64,000 nucleotides of DNA. Source: Eriocheir sinensis (lineage: Eukaryota; Arthropoda; Malacostraca; Decapoda; Varunidae). Positions 1-13,074 of this stretch are shown here, in pieces; positions within the stretch are counted from its first letter, which is position 1; each line of letters opens with the position of its first letter. The DNA lies in the NCBI RefSeq assembly GCF_024679095.1, contig NC_066529.1, forward strand, positions 5,176,866 through 5,240,865. The letters run 5' to 3'. Under the pieces are notes generated by a model. The model ran no database searches. It saw only the letters and a program-made list of their open reading frames with translations, and was not told the origin of the DNA. The position numbers and the translations under genes are program-made.

Positions 1-189
1 AACAGGTAAGCATCTTGAACAGCACCTATCCACCTTTTCAGTCCCTTACTTTCCCCTTTAGCCGCTCCCCTCCCTCCCCCCAAACACCCACACCCGAGTT
101 AACCATCTCGAGGATCAGGGGAAACAAAAGCAAACACGGATCATGTTTGTCCAATTTCCTGGGATAATGGCAGGTCCCTTAATTACGCA

Positions 190-376
<187 letters not shown>

Positions 377-377
<1 letters not shown>

Positions 378-735
378 CGCCGTAACATGTTGAACACAAA
401 CTCTGGTCCATACATAATAATTTGCTGTTATCTATATATAAATCACAGTGACAGTTAGATAATGAAAGTCGAACAGAACGCAAACATGAGCGAGACATGA
501 CACTAAAGATAACTGGATTAAGAGGAGCTGTCGTGTCTATATAGATTAACTGTTCTAATAATGTAATTTGACATACTAATGGTCTGGTGTGACGCTTTCA
601 GGCCAGCACGTTCAGGGGAGAGAAACGGTGCAATAGATATAGATAAATAGTCCGTCATTGTAGACTGATAGCGCATAATCCTTGTACGCCACTGTTTTTG
701 ATATATTATGAAGTATATTAATCGACAGGGACAGA
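377..735. other. Single-copy AT-rich intergenic sequence
   Basis: No ORF of note, RNA gene or repeat is seen in this stretch. Confidence 0.6.
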
Positions 736-800
736 ATTTTTATGCCTCGTGTTCTTGGGGTTCCTGTGTTCGAATCTCCGCTAATGTTTCACTCTGATAT
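736..800 (+). mobile_element. Possible decayed tRNA-derived SINE head
   Basis: TATGCCTC is followed about 20 bases later by GTTCGAATC, a Pol III B-box-like word. The order and spacing match the clearer SINE at 63690. No A box is seen, so this is at best a truncated relic. Confidence 0.2.
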
Positions 801-839
801 TGTTCCTCTCTCTGACACGTGTTCTCGTCCCTTCAGAAC

Positions 840-1340
840 CTTTCGTGCTTCCTTCTCCCATCTTCTTTACCTTCTTCCTTACCCCTTTGTCGTTTCTTCA
901 TCCTTAGCTTACGCACCCTATCCCTCTTTCCTTTTCTCTCCTATTTCTTCCTTACCTCCTTTACCCTTTTATTTGTCATTCATACATCATCTCGCTTACT
1001 TCATTCAACCCTCTTTCATTTGTTCTTCCCTTTCTTTCTTAACTCCTTAAAGCCATTAATTTTACATTCCTACATTAGCTCGCTTACTTCCTTCTCTCCT
1101 CTTTCCTTTTATTTCTTTTATATCTTCCTTATCTGCTTTACCATTTCTTTTCTCGTTCCTACATCACTTTCCTTTTTTCCTTAACCCTCAATCACTCCTC
1201 GTCTCTCCTGTCTTCTGCATCTCTCTTTTCTTATCTAACCCTCCTCTGACATTCCTTCATCAAATCGCTTACTTCCTTCACCCTCCTTTACCTCCCCCTT
1301 CTACAACCTTATCTATTTTTATCATTCCTTCACCCTCCTG
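840..1340. repeat. Decayed pyrimidine-rich tandem repeat, about 90-bp period
   Basis: The words CATC/TAG plus CTCGCTTACTTC recur near 991, 1079 and 1264. The spacings are 88 bp and about twice 92 bp. The + strand is almost entirely C and T. Open frames here are low-complexity Ser/Leu/Phe/Pro. Confidence 0.5.
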
Positions 1341-1372
1341 TATATTCTTTAAACCTTTCCTAGCAGTATTTT

Positions 1373-1985
1373 CCTAACATTCAATACTTCGTTTACTCTT
1401 CTTTTTTATTTTTTTCTCCTCTCCCCCGTTCACCAAACCTCGTCCTCTCTACCATACTTTCCTTTCAATTTTCCCATCCCTCGTTTTCCTCCTCCTCTTC
1501 CTTCTAGTATCTTCCTAACATTCAGTACTTTGTTTACCTTTCTTTTTTTTTCTCCTCTCCTCCTTCCACCAAACCTCGTCCTCTGTTCCACGTACACCAC
1601 ATTTTCCGTTAAATTTTCCCTTCCCTCTTCTTCCTCTTCTTCCACAATTCCTCTTCCTTCCAGTATCATCCTAACATTCAGTACTTTGTTTACCTTTCTT
1701 TCTTTTTTTTTTCTCCTCTCCTCCTTTCACCAAACCTCGTCCTCAGTTCCACGTACACGACACTTTCCCTTCAAATTTCTCTTCCCTCTTCTTCCTCCTC
1801 CTCTTCCATAATTCCTCTTCCTTTCAGTATCTTCCTAACATTCAGTACTTTGTTTATCTTTCTTTTTCATTTTTTTCTCCTCGCCCTCAGTTTCACGTAC
1901 ACCAAACTTTCCCTTCAAATTTCCCGTTCCTCTTCCTCCTCCTCCTCATCCTCTCGCTCGTCCACAATTCCTCTACTCCCTCTCG
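1373..1985. repeat. Pyrimidine-rich minisatellite, 141-164-bp unit, four copies
   Basis: CCTAACATTCAGTACTTTG begins copies near 1373, 1514, 1670 and 1834 (periods 141, 156, 164). Each copy then carries a T-run, CACCAAACCTCGTCCTC, CACGTACAC and a (TTC)-rich end. Length differences lie mainly in the T-runs and TTC tracts. The last copy lacks part of the CACCAAACC segment. Confidence 0.85.
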
Positions 1986-2308
1986 TCCTTTGTCATCCTT
2001 TTCTTCCCCTGAGAGTGTGCCCCGCCCCCTCCCCTCCCACTCGGTTCATCTGTGATTCCTTTTGTAACAACGCAATACTTCACCCTGGTCACGGCTCGCT
2101 TCCCGCTGTACTACGAATGTGTTTTTTATATCGATTGCGGTCCATCCCACACTCGCGTTTCTACGGTTTCTTTTTACCTGATTGAATTCTACTGCGGTTT
2201 GGTTTCAGTTTTATCCTCCTGGGTGAGTGTTTGTTTTTGCCTGGTTTATTTTTGTTTTCTTTCGTGGTACTTTCGTGTATTTCTCCTGTTTTAGTTTTTT
2301 CCTTCTCG

Positions 2309-2405
2309 TTTGGTATTTATCCAGTTTCGTATTTATCCTTCTTCGTATTTATCCTGTTTTTCCTTCTCGTATTTATCCTCTGTATTTATCATTTTTCGTG
2401 TCTAT
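2309..2405. repeat. Short T-rich tandem repeat with core GTATTTATCC
   Basis: TCGTATTTATCC or a close variant recurs about five times at roughly 15-25-bp spacing. It sits just upstream of the poly-T end of an interspersed repeat. Confidence 0.65.
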
Positions 2406-2450
2406 CCCGTCTTTCCTTACCGTTTTTTTTTTTTCAGTTCTATAGCAAAT

Positions 2451-2579
2451 TTTTTTTTTAACGTAAAGGAGACAGCTCAAGGGCAAAAGGAATGTGAGGA
2501 AAGAAAAAAGCCCGCAACTCCCTGCTCCTATAAAAGAGAGTAGTAAAGAGTAGCCTAGAGAGAGGTCAATTTCCGGTGT
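2451..2579 (+). mobile_element. Interspersed repeat family A, copy 1
   Basis: A poly-T run is followed by AAAGGAGACAGCTCAAGGGC, then a purine spacer, AAGCCCGCAACTCCCTGCTC and finally GAGAGGTCAATTTCCGG. The same order of blocks occurs in eight other places in the window, in both orientations. Read from the other strand the element ends in poly-A, as a retroposon would. No tRNA promoter is seen in this part, so it may be the 3' tail of a SINE or LINE. Confidence 0.8.
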
Positions 2580-2616
2580 CTGCCTTGCTTATTCTTCACC
2601 TTACACACACCTACAC

Positions 2617-2762
2617 ATCTTAACCTTACTTGTACCATATTTAAATTTTACTGTCTACTTTACTTATCTTACTTGTACTATATTCAAACCTTACTGTCTA
2701 ACTTTACTTTACTTACACGTTAATCTTACTTGTGCAATATTCAAACTTTACTGTCTGATCCA
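2617..2762. repeat. Small tandem array, 43-56-bp unit, three copies
   Basis: CTTACTTGTAC/GC starts copies at 2625, 2668 and 2724. Each is followed by ATATT(C/T)AAA and then TTACTGTCT. Confidence 0.75.
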
Positions 2763-2832
2763 ATATGTCAAACCACTATTCATCCGCCTATGTATCTCTG
2801 CCTCCGTGAGTGAATCCATCTCCTCTATCACG

Positions 2833-3060
2833 TCCAATGGAATGCGATTGTCACGGAGAAATGATATACTGGAGTCGTGTGTGAGTGATCCTCCGATGTT
2901 CACCTTATCGTCGTGGAAGTATGCCTGTGAGTTTTCTTCAAATACACAAAGGGGAACGCGATTATGCCACGGGGGATTGATTTATCTGACCACTCTTTCT
3001 ATAATGCTCCAATGTTCGTGTTATCGTCGTGACAGTCAAATGGAAATATACACAATAGAC
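2833..3060. repeat. Degenerate tandem duplication, about 116 bp
   Basis: CTCCGATGTTC..TTATCGTCGTG at 2891 is repeated as CTCCAATGTTC..TTATCGTCGTG at 3007. GCGATTNT..CACGG words upstream of each keep the same spacing. The 119-codon open frame over this stretch starts at GTG and is not supported. Confidence 0.65.
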
Positions 3061-3186
3061 ACATTTCTTCTGGTTTGCAATAATCGAAGGACTGACTGCA
3101 GAATATATGGCCTGGGCTGCGCTGCGTTAGGTTTAAAAATGTCCATGTACACGAAACTGAATTAATGTATAAAAGCTGTAGCGAGA

Positions 3187-3339
<153 letters not shown>

Positions 3340-3439
3340 TGGGAGGGCGAACAAACACACATTCGCCCAAGTCAACACAGAAACTCAATGATATCTTAAA
3401 AGAAAAAAAAGTTGAAAAGGGAAAGGCAAACAAGAATGA

Positions 3440-4610
3440 GCTCGAGACACACAGACGAAGATATGACGGAAGAGGAGGAGGAGGAGGAGGAGGAGGAGGA
3501 GGAGGAGGAAGGAACGGCCATCAGGGAGTCATTACCATAGTGAAGACGGGAAGGACGAAGAAGGAGGGTGGAGAAAAAAGGGAGGAATGAAAACGACCAG
3601 GTAGGAGGAGAAAGGAGAAGGAAGGTAGGAAGACGGACGGAGAGGGGGATTAAAGGTGATAACGGAAGGTAAGGGAAGGTGAAGAAAGCAGGGGAAGTAA
3701 GAAAGGGAACAGGAAATAGAAAGAGAGAGGGGGAAGGTAAGTAGGAAGGGTGAGAAAAGGAGATCCCCCAAAAAATAAAAGGTAAAGTGTGCATTGGGAT
3801 TAGGGGCTGCGGAGGAGGGTGAGGAAAACGGCTGGGAATGTGGAAGGGGAGAGGGAGGAAGATGAAAAAGAAAGGCGAGATAAAAAAGGAAAATAAAAGG
3901 TTGAAAGGAGAACAAGGAAGAGACGAAAAAAAAGGAAGAAGAAAGAAACGAAAAGGCTGAAGGGAGACGAAAGATAAAAGATAGAGAAAGTGATAGAGGA
4001 TGAAGGAGGAGAAGGACATACTATAAGGCAGATTATGGAGGGTGAGAGAAGAACAGGGGTGAAAAGAGGAAGGTAAAAAGCGAAGGTAGGAGGATGCATG
4101 AAAGTGAGTGGAAATTACAGGGAAAAGAGGAATAGAAGCGGAGATCGTAGGTAAGAAACAGGACACGTGTGGGTAAGATGAATAGAAAGGAGAGGTAGAA
4201 GGAGGAAGAGAGGAGGAGGAGGAGACAGTGATGTAACAAGGTAGGGAGGAGAAGGATGAAGGCAAGGATATGGAGGAGAGCAAACAGGAGGCGTCAGGAG
4301 GTGGATGAGCAAACGGAGAGGGTGGCAAAGGAGGAGAAGGAGAACACAAGAACACAAGGAGCCTGCAAGAGGGGAAAGTCGTGGGTCTAGGCAAGGAGAT
4401 ATAGAAAGATGGATGAGGGCAGCCAAGAGGAGACGCCAATGCAGGTAAAAACAAAAGAAAAAAAAGAGAGAAAATTAAAAGGCGTGCACTATTGGGGGTA
4501 CTGGACGAAAGACTGACTGGTGAGAAGAGAAGGAGGAGGAGGAGGAGGAGAGTGAAGAAAAGGAGGAGGAGGAGTAGGAGGAGGAGATGAGAGAAGAGAG
4601 TGATTTGTAT
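3440..4610. repeat. 1.2-kb purine-rich domain with (GGA)n
   Basis: The + strand is mostly A and G. (GGA)n runs lie at about 3473-3509 and 4530-4585. The 352-codon minus-strand open frame is a consequence of the composition (Ser/Pro/Phe/Leu only), not a gene. Confidence 0.85.
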
Positions 4611-5370
4611 TTCCAGGTTCTATATTTTCGGCGCCACCCTTTGCTTTTCCTCTCCTAACACTAACCTTTTTTCCTTTTTTTCCTCTTTCCGATTCTTCTT
4701 CCCATCCTTCTTCATCAGCCCATCACATCACGTACCCATCCTTTGTCTCCCTTTGTCCCCTCCTGATGTAACCTCCTTCCTCACCAAACTCCTTCACTCA
4801 GTTCCTCCTCTTCTCACCTTCCTCCTCCTCCTTCTCTTATTTCTAGTCTAACTTTAGGACCGATTTTTATGGCTATTGGCACTTTTATAATACCTATCAA
4901 CATTAACGCTATACTTTTCAAACAGCATTTGCGCCCCTCTCAGATAAACTTGTACCTGTCAGCACATTTTGCATACATCTCAGCTATTTTTTTTCCCTCC
5001 TCTCAGCACCTTTTTGTACGAGTTTCACCCAGTTTCCCATCCTCCCTCCGCCCCTTCCCTTCCCAATCCTCCCGTCACTGTACAGCACCGCCTTCCACTC
5101 CCTCAGGTCATCAGCCCGCCGCCCCTCAAGTCTAGACGCATCTTTTTTATGGCTTGACCTACAAACACGACCCTGTCTGCCCCACCTCATCCCAGGTCAA
5201 CAGGTAGCCGCCACCCGCCCAGCCCTCACCCTGTCCAGTCCCCGCCCTCAGCCTGTCCAGACCCTTCCCCGACTCCTCCTTCACATCCGCCTCCTCCTCT
5301 GCTTTCGCTCCCTTCCCCTCACGCCTCCTCCCTTCTTCCTCCACCCACGCCCTTCACGGACCATAAACCT

Positions 5371-5374
<4 letters not shown>
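4611..5374. other. Pyrimidine-rich to mixed intergenic sequence
   Basis: T/C-rich DNA passes into C-rich mixed sequence (5040-5350). Nothing gene-like is seen. Confidence 0.55.

Positions 5375-5422
<48 letters not shown>
5375..5422. repeat. (CA)24 microsatellite
   Basis: Pure AC run. Confidence 0.97.
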
Positions 5423-5424
<2 letters not shown>

Positions 5425-5517
5425 GTTTCTTGGCCGCACCCACTCACCACTTACCACCTCCACACTAACAAGGTCCCCAGTATGAACTAATTCTACACCA
5501 CCGCCACGCCCACCCAT

Positions 5518-5640
5518 GCATTCGCACGCCAGCACTACCACCATCACTAACACCACTACTCATCACCACTACCACCAGCACCAACACCACTACCCCTGTC
5601 ACTATTACCACCGCCATCACAACCACTACCACTGCCACAT
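5518..5640. repeat. Degenerate (CAC/CAT)n trinucleotide tract
   Basis: ACC/CAC/CAT triplets with point changes. The His/Thr-rich open frame here is a by-product. Confidence 0.85.
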
Positions 5641-6170
5641 ATGTTTAGGAGAAGTTGCGAACGATGTGGGAATTACGATGAACACGAAAGCAATGAAAAA
5701 AAAATGAATATGTTTAGGAAAGAAGACACACAATACGGGAATTATATACCATCAAGGGTAAAGATGTGAATGAATATGAAAATTAACTAAATGGAGATGT
5801 TAAAGGTAAATAAGACAAAATGTAGGAGACTAAAATATAAACGACAATAAAGACTGGGTAAAAATAATGAACAATGACAGAAGTTCAAGTCCACATTATG
5901 CAACATATTATCAGCAAACGCTACTTCTCTGACACACAACTTAGCGAACAAAAGAGATAAAACTACGGTAGAAAACATTAAGTATACAAAGCAAGGTTTA
6001 CGAGGAAGAGGAATATGTAAAAACAAAACAAAACAAAAAAAAAAAACGTAAGCTCACCTCATTGAAACGGCAACGCGAGAAAAATAAACAAAACTCGAAA
6101 AAAAACAATAACGACAATAACAATGAACTTCCTTTCAGCCAGACGGGGCAAAAGTGTTACCAGATAAATC
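5641..6170. other. AT-rich intergenic sequence
   Basis: A-rich single-copy DNA. No feature recognised. Confidence 0.55.
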
Positions 6171-6306
6171 ATGATCCACACATTTCATTATCATTTCCAC
6201 TCTTTCATTCTTTCCCATTTCTTTTTCTTGTTTTTTTTTTTCCTCCCTGATTCTTTCTTATTTCTCTCCTGCTTTTCTATCCTTTTTTTCTCTTCTCTTG
6301 TCCCGG

Positions 6307-6999
<693 letters not shown>

Positions 7000-7560
7000 G
7001 CATTGGTGTGCTTGTATGTTTGTCTGTCTGCTTGTTTGTCTGTTCTTTGTTTATCTCTGTGACTGTCTGTGTGTGAATGTGTTTTTCTGTGAATGTCTCC
7101 CCTTCTCTCTTCTTGACTGTCTGTGTACCTGTCTGTTATGGGTCTGTTCTTGTCTGTCTGTGTTTGTCTGTCTTTGTCTTTGCCTTTCTCTTCATGCCTA
7201 TACTAATCTTTGTTTTTTTGGTGCGTTATTTTCTGTCTGTTAGTGTCTGTGTTACCGTTTGTCTAAGTGTTCGTGGGTGTCCGTCTTTTGGTGTCTGTTA
7301 AGTGTCTGTGTTACCATTTGTCTAAGTGTTCGTGGGTGTCCGTCTTTTGGGGTTTGTCTGGAAGCGTCTGTCTGAAAGCGTCTGCCTGTATGCGTCTGTC
7401 TCTAATGTATTTGTCTGTAAAGGTCTGTCTGTAATGTGTCTGTCTGTAAGTGTCTGTCTGCATGTGTCTGCTATAATGTGTTTGTCTGTAATGTGTGTGA
7501 CTGTACAGGTCTGTCTGTAAAACTCGGTCTGTAAAGGTCTGTCCGTAAGTGAGTGTCTAT
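7000..7560. repeat. Degenerate (TGTCTG)n satellite with a 59-bp duplication
   Basis: TGTCTG/TGTCTA words fill the stretch. Within it about 59 bp ending in CGTGGGTGTCCGTCTTTTGG is duplicated in tandem (7232-7291 and 7292-7350) with few differences. The Cys/Leu/Val-rich frames on the + strand derive from it. Confidence 0.8.
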
Positions 7561-7695
7561 CCAGTTCTGTCCATTTCCTTGTCTATGTCCGCTTCGTCTT
7601 TGTTCGTTTATTGAACTGAAAAATCTCCCTGCACTCCGTCACTCCGTTTGTTTGAGTGTCTTGATGTTTATGGGTCCGGGTTTCCATTTCGGCAT

Positions 7696-7697
<2 letters not shown>

Positions 7698-7773
<76 letters not shown>
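7698..7773. repeat. (CT)38 microsatellite
   Basis: Pure CT run. Confidence 0.98.
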
Positions 7774-7777
<4 letters not shown>

Positions 7778-7989
7778 ACGGTAACTAAGGAAACAATCTT
7801 GAAGGAAATAAAAAAAAGTAAAACAACCACAAACAAAGCAAATTCATACACAAACATAACATCCACTAGAAAAAAACTCCACTACACACACTTGGTGGAC
7901 CGCTTATGATAAAATTAAGCCATAAAAAACAAGGAAGATTAGAAGGAAACTGCCGAAAATGATCGAGCCCTTTTTTTTCCCTCGCAATT

Positions 7990-9270
7990 TCTAAGTCAGT
8001 CTCAGGATAAATTTGCAATCCAGAGCCCGAGGGAAGAGTGAGGGGAGGGAGAGAGGAGTGAGGGACGGATGGGGAGAGGGAGAGGGGAAACAGAGACGCG
8101 AGGAGAGGAAGAGAGGAGAGAGGAACAGTAGGAGAGAAGGGGAGATAGGAAGACAAGGGGAAGGAGAGGGGAGAGAGACATGGAAGGAGAGAAAGGGAGA
8201 TAGGAACACGAGGGGAAGGAGAGGGGAAGGAAAGGCACGAGGGAGACATGTGATAGAAAAAAAAACAAGGGAAGAAAGGAAGGGAAGGAAGGAAGGAAGG
8301 AAGGAAAGGAAATAGAAGAGGAGAGAAGGAAAATAGGAAAAAAACATGAAAACAACAAAAAACAAGGGAAGGAAGAGGAATGGTTGAGGAAAAGGAAGCA
8401 GAAGAGGACGAAAAAAAGGAAAAAATAACATGAAAACAAAAAAGGAGCAGAAAACAGAAAACCAGTGTGTAGAGAACGAGGGACAAAAAAGAAAAAGGAA
8501 AATGCTGATGGAGACGAGATAAAAAAGGGAGATAACGTAAGTAGAGGAAGAAGGAAAAACAGGAGAAGGAGATAAAGTGCACAGATAAAAAAAAAAGGTA
8601 GCATGGAGGAGGAGGAGGAGATAAAAAAAATAGGAGAAATGTAAGAGGGAGAGATAAAAAAAAGATAGGAATATATGAATGAAGGGAGAGAAAATGAAAG
8701 AAGCGACATGGGATAAAAGACAAAGGCGGAAAAAACCCCAAAAGACGAAGAAAAAAGAGAAGAAGATAAGGGAACCGATAAGAGTATGCAGAAGAGGGAA
8801 AGAAGAAAGAGGTAATGGAGGCGTAGGAGAAAGAATGTGGGAGAGAGAAAAGATATAGGTGATAGGAAGAGATAAAGAAAGATGGAATAAGGAAAAGAAA
8901 GGAATAAACGAGGAAAGATGTAATACAGTTTGCGCGGATGATTTTGGGGCAAGAGAAGGAAAAGAAAATGAAAAAATGAAATAAACTCGAAAGTGGGAGA
9001 AGAGAGAAAGGGAATGACAAGAGGAAGAGACAAATTACGTGAAAAGAGCACAAAAAAATGAAGGGAGATGAGAAGAAGAAAGAAGAATAAGAAAAAACAA
9101 GAGGAAGAAGAGAAAGGAAGAAAAAAGACCAACAACAGAAAAAGGGAAAAAAATATAATATGAGAAATCTTAGAAGAGAAAAAGAAGGGACAAAAGAAAA
9201 AAGGCAGATGAGAATGAGAGAAAAAAAAAGAGGAGAAAAAGGAGGAGGGAAGGAACACTCAGCGAATGAT
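7990..9270. repeat. 1.3-kb purine-rich domain
   Basis: The + strand is nearly all A and G. It is GGA/GAGG-rich at 8030-8330, including (GGAA)n near 8280-8310, and A-rich afterwards. The minus-strand frames of about 400 codons consist of Ser/Phe/Leu/Pro and are artefacts of strand asymmetry. Confidence 0.85.
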
Positions 9271-9278
9271 AAAATAGT

Positions 9279-9281
<3 letters not shown>

Positions 9282-9373
<92 letters not shown>

Positions 9374-9377
9374 TCTC
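9282..9377. repeat. (CT)48 microsatellite
   Basis: CT run with one CC interruption near 9370. It directly follows the purine domain, so strand composition switches abruptly here. Confidence 0.97.
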
Positions 9378-9439
9378 CAGGAATGGTATTGTCGAAAATG
9401 TGTCTCGTTTTCAGTGGGCCAATTTTCCCTATTTCCGGA

Positions 9440-9790
9440 GGAGGAGGAGGAGGAGGAGAAAGAATAAAAGGAGGAATGTAAAGTAGAGCAGAGGAAGATA
9501 AAACACGAAAGAAAAAGAAAATGTTAAAAGAGAAAGAAAACAAGATGATTACAGAAGGAAGAAACGAAAATGTATCAAAAAAGGGTTGAAACAAAGGAAG
9601 AAGAGAGAGGAAAGAACGTTGAAAATGAGTTATTAAGAAAATGAGTAGGAAGGATAAGGATAAGTAAGAAGAAAAAATATGAGAAGGAAACTTTGCTTGT
9701 GTACGGGGTGAATAAACGTAGGAGAAAACAAGAGGAGGAGGAGGAGGAGGAGGAGGAGGAGGAGGAATGGGAAGAGAAGAGGGAGAGTAT
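9440..9790. repeat. Purine-rich tract with (GGA)13
   Basis: (GGA)n runs at about 9438-9458 and 9729-9767 lie in A/G-rich DNA. Confidence 0.8.
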
Positions 9791-10190
9791 AGTGTTTGTA
9801 GGTTGTAAGACCTCGGATTATTTCTAAGACTTATCCTCCTCGTGCTTTATATTATGTAGAACACTCACGGCGGCTTACGTTCTGCGAAGTTACGTGTTGG
9901 GGTGCATTAAGCCTCACTTGACACACGCACTCCACGGCACAGAATTACATTGCAGTACGTTTTCATTATATATTCTTCCCCTCCTCCTTCTTTTAACTAC
10001 CTACCACCTAACCAATTTATTCCCTAATTAATACGTCCTTAGGTAGTGGTATTTATTTCTTACGTACGCACTACCTTATTTCACTGCATTAACTTATACT
10101 ACTCATTTTTTTCCTTCAGTTTTCCTCCTCCTCTTCCTTCAACTTCCTGCCTACCAATCAACTTCTACCAGTCACTCCAGAAAGCATTAA
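9791..10190. other. Single-copy intergenic sequence
   Basis: Mixed composition. No gene, RNA or repeat recognised. Confidence 0.5.
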
Positions 10191-10224
10191 CACACACACA
10201 CACACACACACACACACGCGCGCG
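10191..10224. repeat. (CA)13 with (CG)4 end
   Basis: A CA run passes directly into CGCGCGCG, an alternating purine-pyrimidine stretch. Confidence 0.95.
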
Positions 10225-10505
10225 GTTCATACCCAACAATGCATCACCTCCCACTCAAGATTTTACTCAGAAATAATAACTAACACCGAAGAGGCGACGT
10301 GTGTTTATTAAGTGAGGTTTGTTGCGGTGTATTCCCAAGTGATAAGGAGGCACGCAGGTCCGCCACACATCACGGCAGGATAACGGAGACATCACGAACA
10401 CGCATAATAAGTCAAAGGGACGCGACCTGGGCACAGATTAGAAGACACACCAAGCTGGGCCACAAAGAATGATATAAGAGGCAGGTCAGAGAGGCATGGT
10501 CCCCT

Positions 10506-10506
<1 letters not shown>

Positions 10507-10580
<74 letters not shown>
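10507..10580. repeat. (CA)37 microsatellite
   Basis: Pure CA run. Confidence 0.98.
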
Positions 10581-10582
<2 letters not shown>

Positions 10583-10718
10583 AATTAAGTCATATGTGAA
10601 GAAAAAAAGTTTATATTATATAGTTTGGGGAGGTGTATGATAAAGTGCAATAACATACGAGACATTACGAGCTTGACTTCTGTTAAAATTAATAAGAAAG
10701 AAGATAAAGAGAAAAGCA

Positions 10719-10766
10719 CTCCCACACCCACACCCACACCCACACCCCCACACCCACACACACACA
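10719..10766. repeat. (CCCACA)n hexanucleotide microsatellite
   Basis: CCCACA units pass into a short CA run. Confidence 0.9.
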
Positions 10767-10769
10767 TGC

Positions 10770-12424
10770 ATAAAAAGCGACACCAAGCACCGGCACAAAC
10801 GCTGATATACGAGGGACAAAGTTACGAGAAGGGCATAACGACTCTATTATCTCGGTGAACCAGGAATGGAAATGAGACAAATAGGAGTTGGAGCGAGTAA
10901 GCAGAAACTCCGTAATGCTGTAATGAGTTAACCACCAACTCTACCGCACACGACACCGCTGGAGACCTCAGATAAAAAGAGAAACCAAAATAAGTGTGTT
11001 TGATTGCAGGTGTCCCAAGGCTGCTGTTTTTACTGTGTGTTATTTTCTCGTCATTATGCGCAACATCTTTCACTGTAATTTGTTTTAAGGCCTCAGGTGT
11101 TTGACGTTTTCCTGTGATATCGTTTTAAGTGTCAAGACGGATATACAACCTTTTATCATTTTGTGACTCCTGGATATATTATTTTACTGCAGAGCCGTGT
11201 GAAAGTGAGATACAAGAAAACTATTAATATCAGGCTAAATCAGATGCAAGAGTGGGATTGCCTTTGCCGCGACTCTCTGTACTGCGTGTCATTTCACTGT
11301 GCTGTTCCCTTTGTTGTAAGTGTTGTGGTGATTTTTTTCTCCCTTTTAACATTGTTTTACTTATCACTTGACCTTTACCCTATATAAGACCACCCTTCCT
11401 CCTCCTATCAGCCGTAAACTTTGGCATATAGTAGAGATAGTTAAGCAAGTTATATTTGTTGTCCTAATTTTAAGTACGTGCAAGAATGTAATGTGAGAGG
11501 TATATGGCCCTTGTGGATATGATAACAAGAACCATAACATAAATCCTATTGGTGATTTGTTATTTAGAGTTAAGATGCGACTGGGAGAAAATTGCAATTC
11601 AGAGCCGTTGCATATGACTTATCCATTAAGGTTTGTGGAACAAGGTGGTGGATAAAATAATACTTACTAAAACCACAAAAAGTCTCTAAAAATTCTACAT
11701 CTAATTATCCACCTAACAGAAATAGAAAGAACGAGAGAACTGATAGGTTTAGGGAGCTTAAAGGCCCTACGTAGGATGAACGATACGAAGACAGAATAAG
11801 AAAAGAATAAGGGTGATAATACGATAATGGGGCAATGCAAAGAGTATGTGTGCAGGGGTCTGGGAGATTGAAATACACCACGTGGACGATGGAAAGAAAA
11901 CTAAATACACACGTTGCTGAAGAACATGAAGAAAAAGATAAAACCACCATAAGAGACCAGCCCAGTTCACCCTACACCCCACCCCCTGCGATACCTCTTC
12001 CCCTTACCCCCTTCCTCCTTCCTCCCCTCTCTCAACCACTTACCCTGCACGACCTTCCCCCTTCCCCCTTCTTCCTCGTGCAGTGTGATAATGCTAGGAG
12101 TCAGTTATATTCTCGTTGCGTAAAATTATCCACATACAAACCTAGAAAACAAAACCTTCCTAGCTCTGATGGTAATAAAAGGTTAATTCAAAAAGTGAGA
12201 GAAAGCACAAAAAGGAAATAAAAGTCACGGAGTAAGAGCGAATCTCGAAAACACGAAATAAAGTACGCAAACCTGATTCCCGTCCCCATATGAGAGAGGA
12301 GAACGCGGCGTCAGAGAGAAAAAACGCAGAAACAAAAAATATATATAAAAGGGACGTCAGACTCTCATCATCCCTGCGGCGTAAATCTCCCTCTTTTGTC
12401 CGTCCACTCCCAGATTATACCCCT
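10770..12424. other. Longest single-copy stretch of the first quarter
   Basis: Largely non-repetitive DNA of mixed composition. TATATAAAAG at 12342 resembles a TATA box, but no initiator is correctly spaced. No exon with convincing coding character is seen on either strand. Confidence 0.5.
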
Positions 12425-12960
12425 CATTTCCTCCCCACCCCTTCCCCTCTTCCCCTTCCTCCCTCATACACCTTCCCCTCCTCTCCCCTTCTGTTATCCA
12501 CCCCATATCCTCCCCACCCTTTCCCCTCTTCCCCTTCCTCCCTCTCACACCATAGGCCTCACATATCTTCCCCTCCTCTCCCTCCCTCTCCCCTTCCTCC
12601 CTCTCACACCATAGGCCTCACATATCTTCCCCTCCTCCCCCCTTCTGTTATCCAACCCATATCCTCCCCACCCTTTCCCCTCTCCCCCTTCCTCCCTCTC
12701 GTACACCATAGGCCTCACATATCTTCCCCTCCTCCCCCCTTCTGTTATCCACCCCATATCCTCCCCACCCTTTCCCCTCTCCCCCTTCCTCCCTCGTACA
12801 CCATAGGCCTCAAACATCTTCCCCTCCTTCTCTCCCCTTCTGTTATCCAACCCATATCCTCCCCACCCTTTCCCCTCTCCCCCTTCCTCCCTCATACACC
12901 ATAGGCCTCAAACATCTTCCCCTCCTTCTCTCCCCTTCTGTTATCCGCCCTTACCCTCTA
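12425..12960. repeat. 98-bp pyrimidine minisatellite, about five copies
   Basis: CTGTTATCC recurs at 12491, 12645, 12742, 12840 and 12938, that is at 97-98 bp for the last four. The unit continues as CATATCCTCCCCACCC, then CACCATAGGCCTCA, then CATCTTCCCCTCC. The first interval (154 bp) holds an extra partial copy of CACCATAGGCCTCACATATC. Differences between copies are few. The 204-codon frame across it is the translated repeat. Confidence 0.92.
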
Positions 12961-13074
12961 CATCACCCCCTGCGATACCACTTCTCGCTCCTGTCTCTGA
13001 GCCACTTACCCTACATGAACTCTCCTCTTTCCCCTCTACCTTCCCCCTACAAGACCTCTTTCCCTCCTCCTCCT

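Noticed and set aside
3396..4454. 352-codon open frame on the minus strand, and similar frames at 7866-9258, 29360-29965, 30140-30910
   Set aside because: They contain almost only Ser, Pro, Phe and Leu and arise because purine-rich DNA has few stop codons on the other strand. No domain or start context supports them.
5518..5707. Histidine-rich small protein
   Set aside because: It is the translation of a degenerate CAC/CAT triplet tract.
12342..12375. TATATAAAAG as a promoter
   Set aside because: No initiator at the right distance, and a pyrimidine minisatellite follows.
12425..12960. CRISPR-like regular repeats
   Set aside because: Units are contiguous with no unique spacers, and the genome is eukaryotic. 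The same applies to the other arrays.
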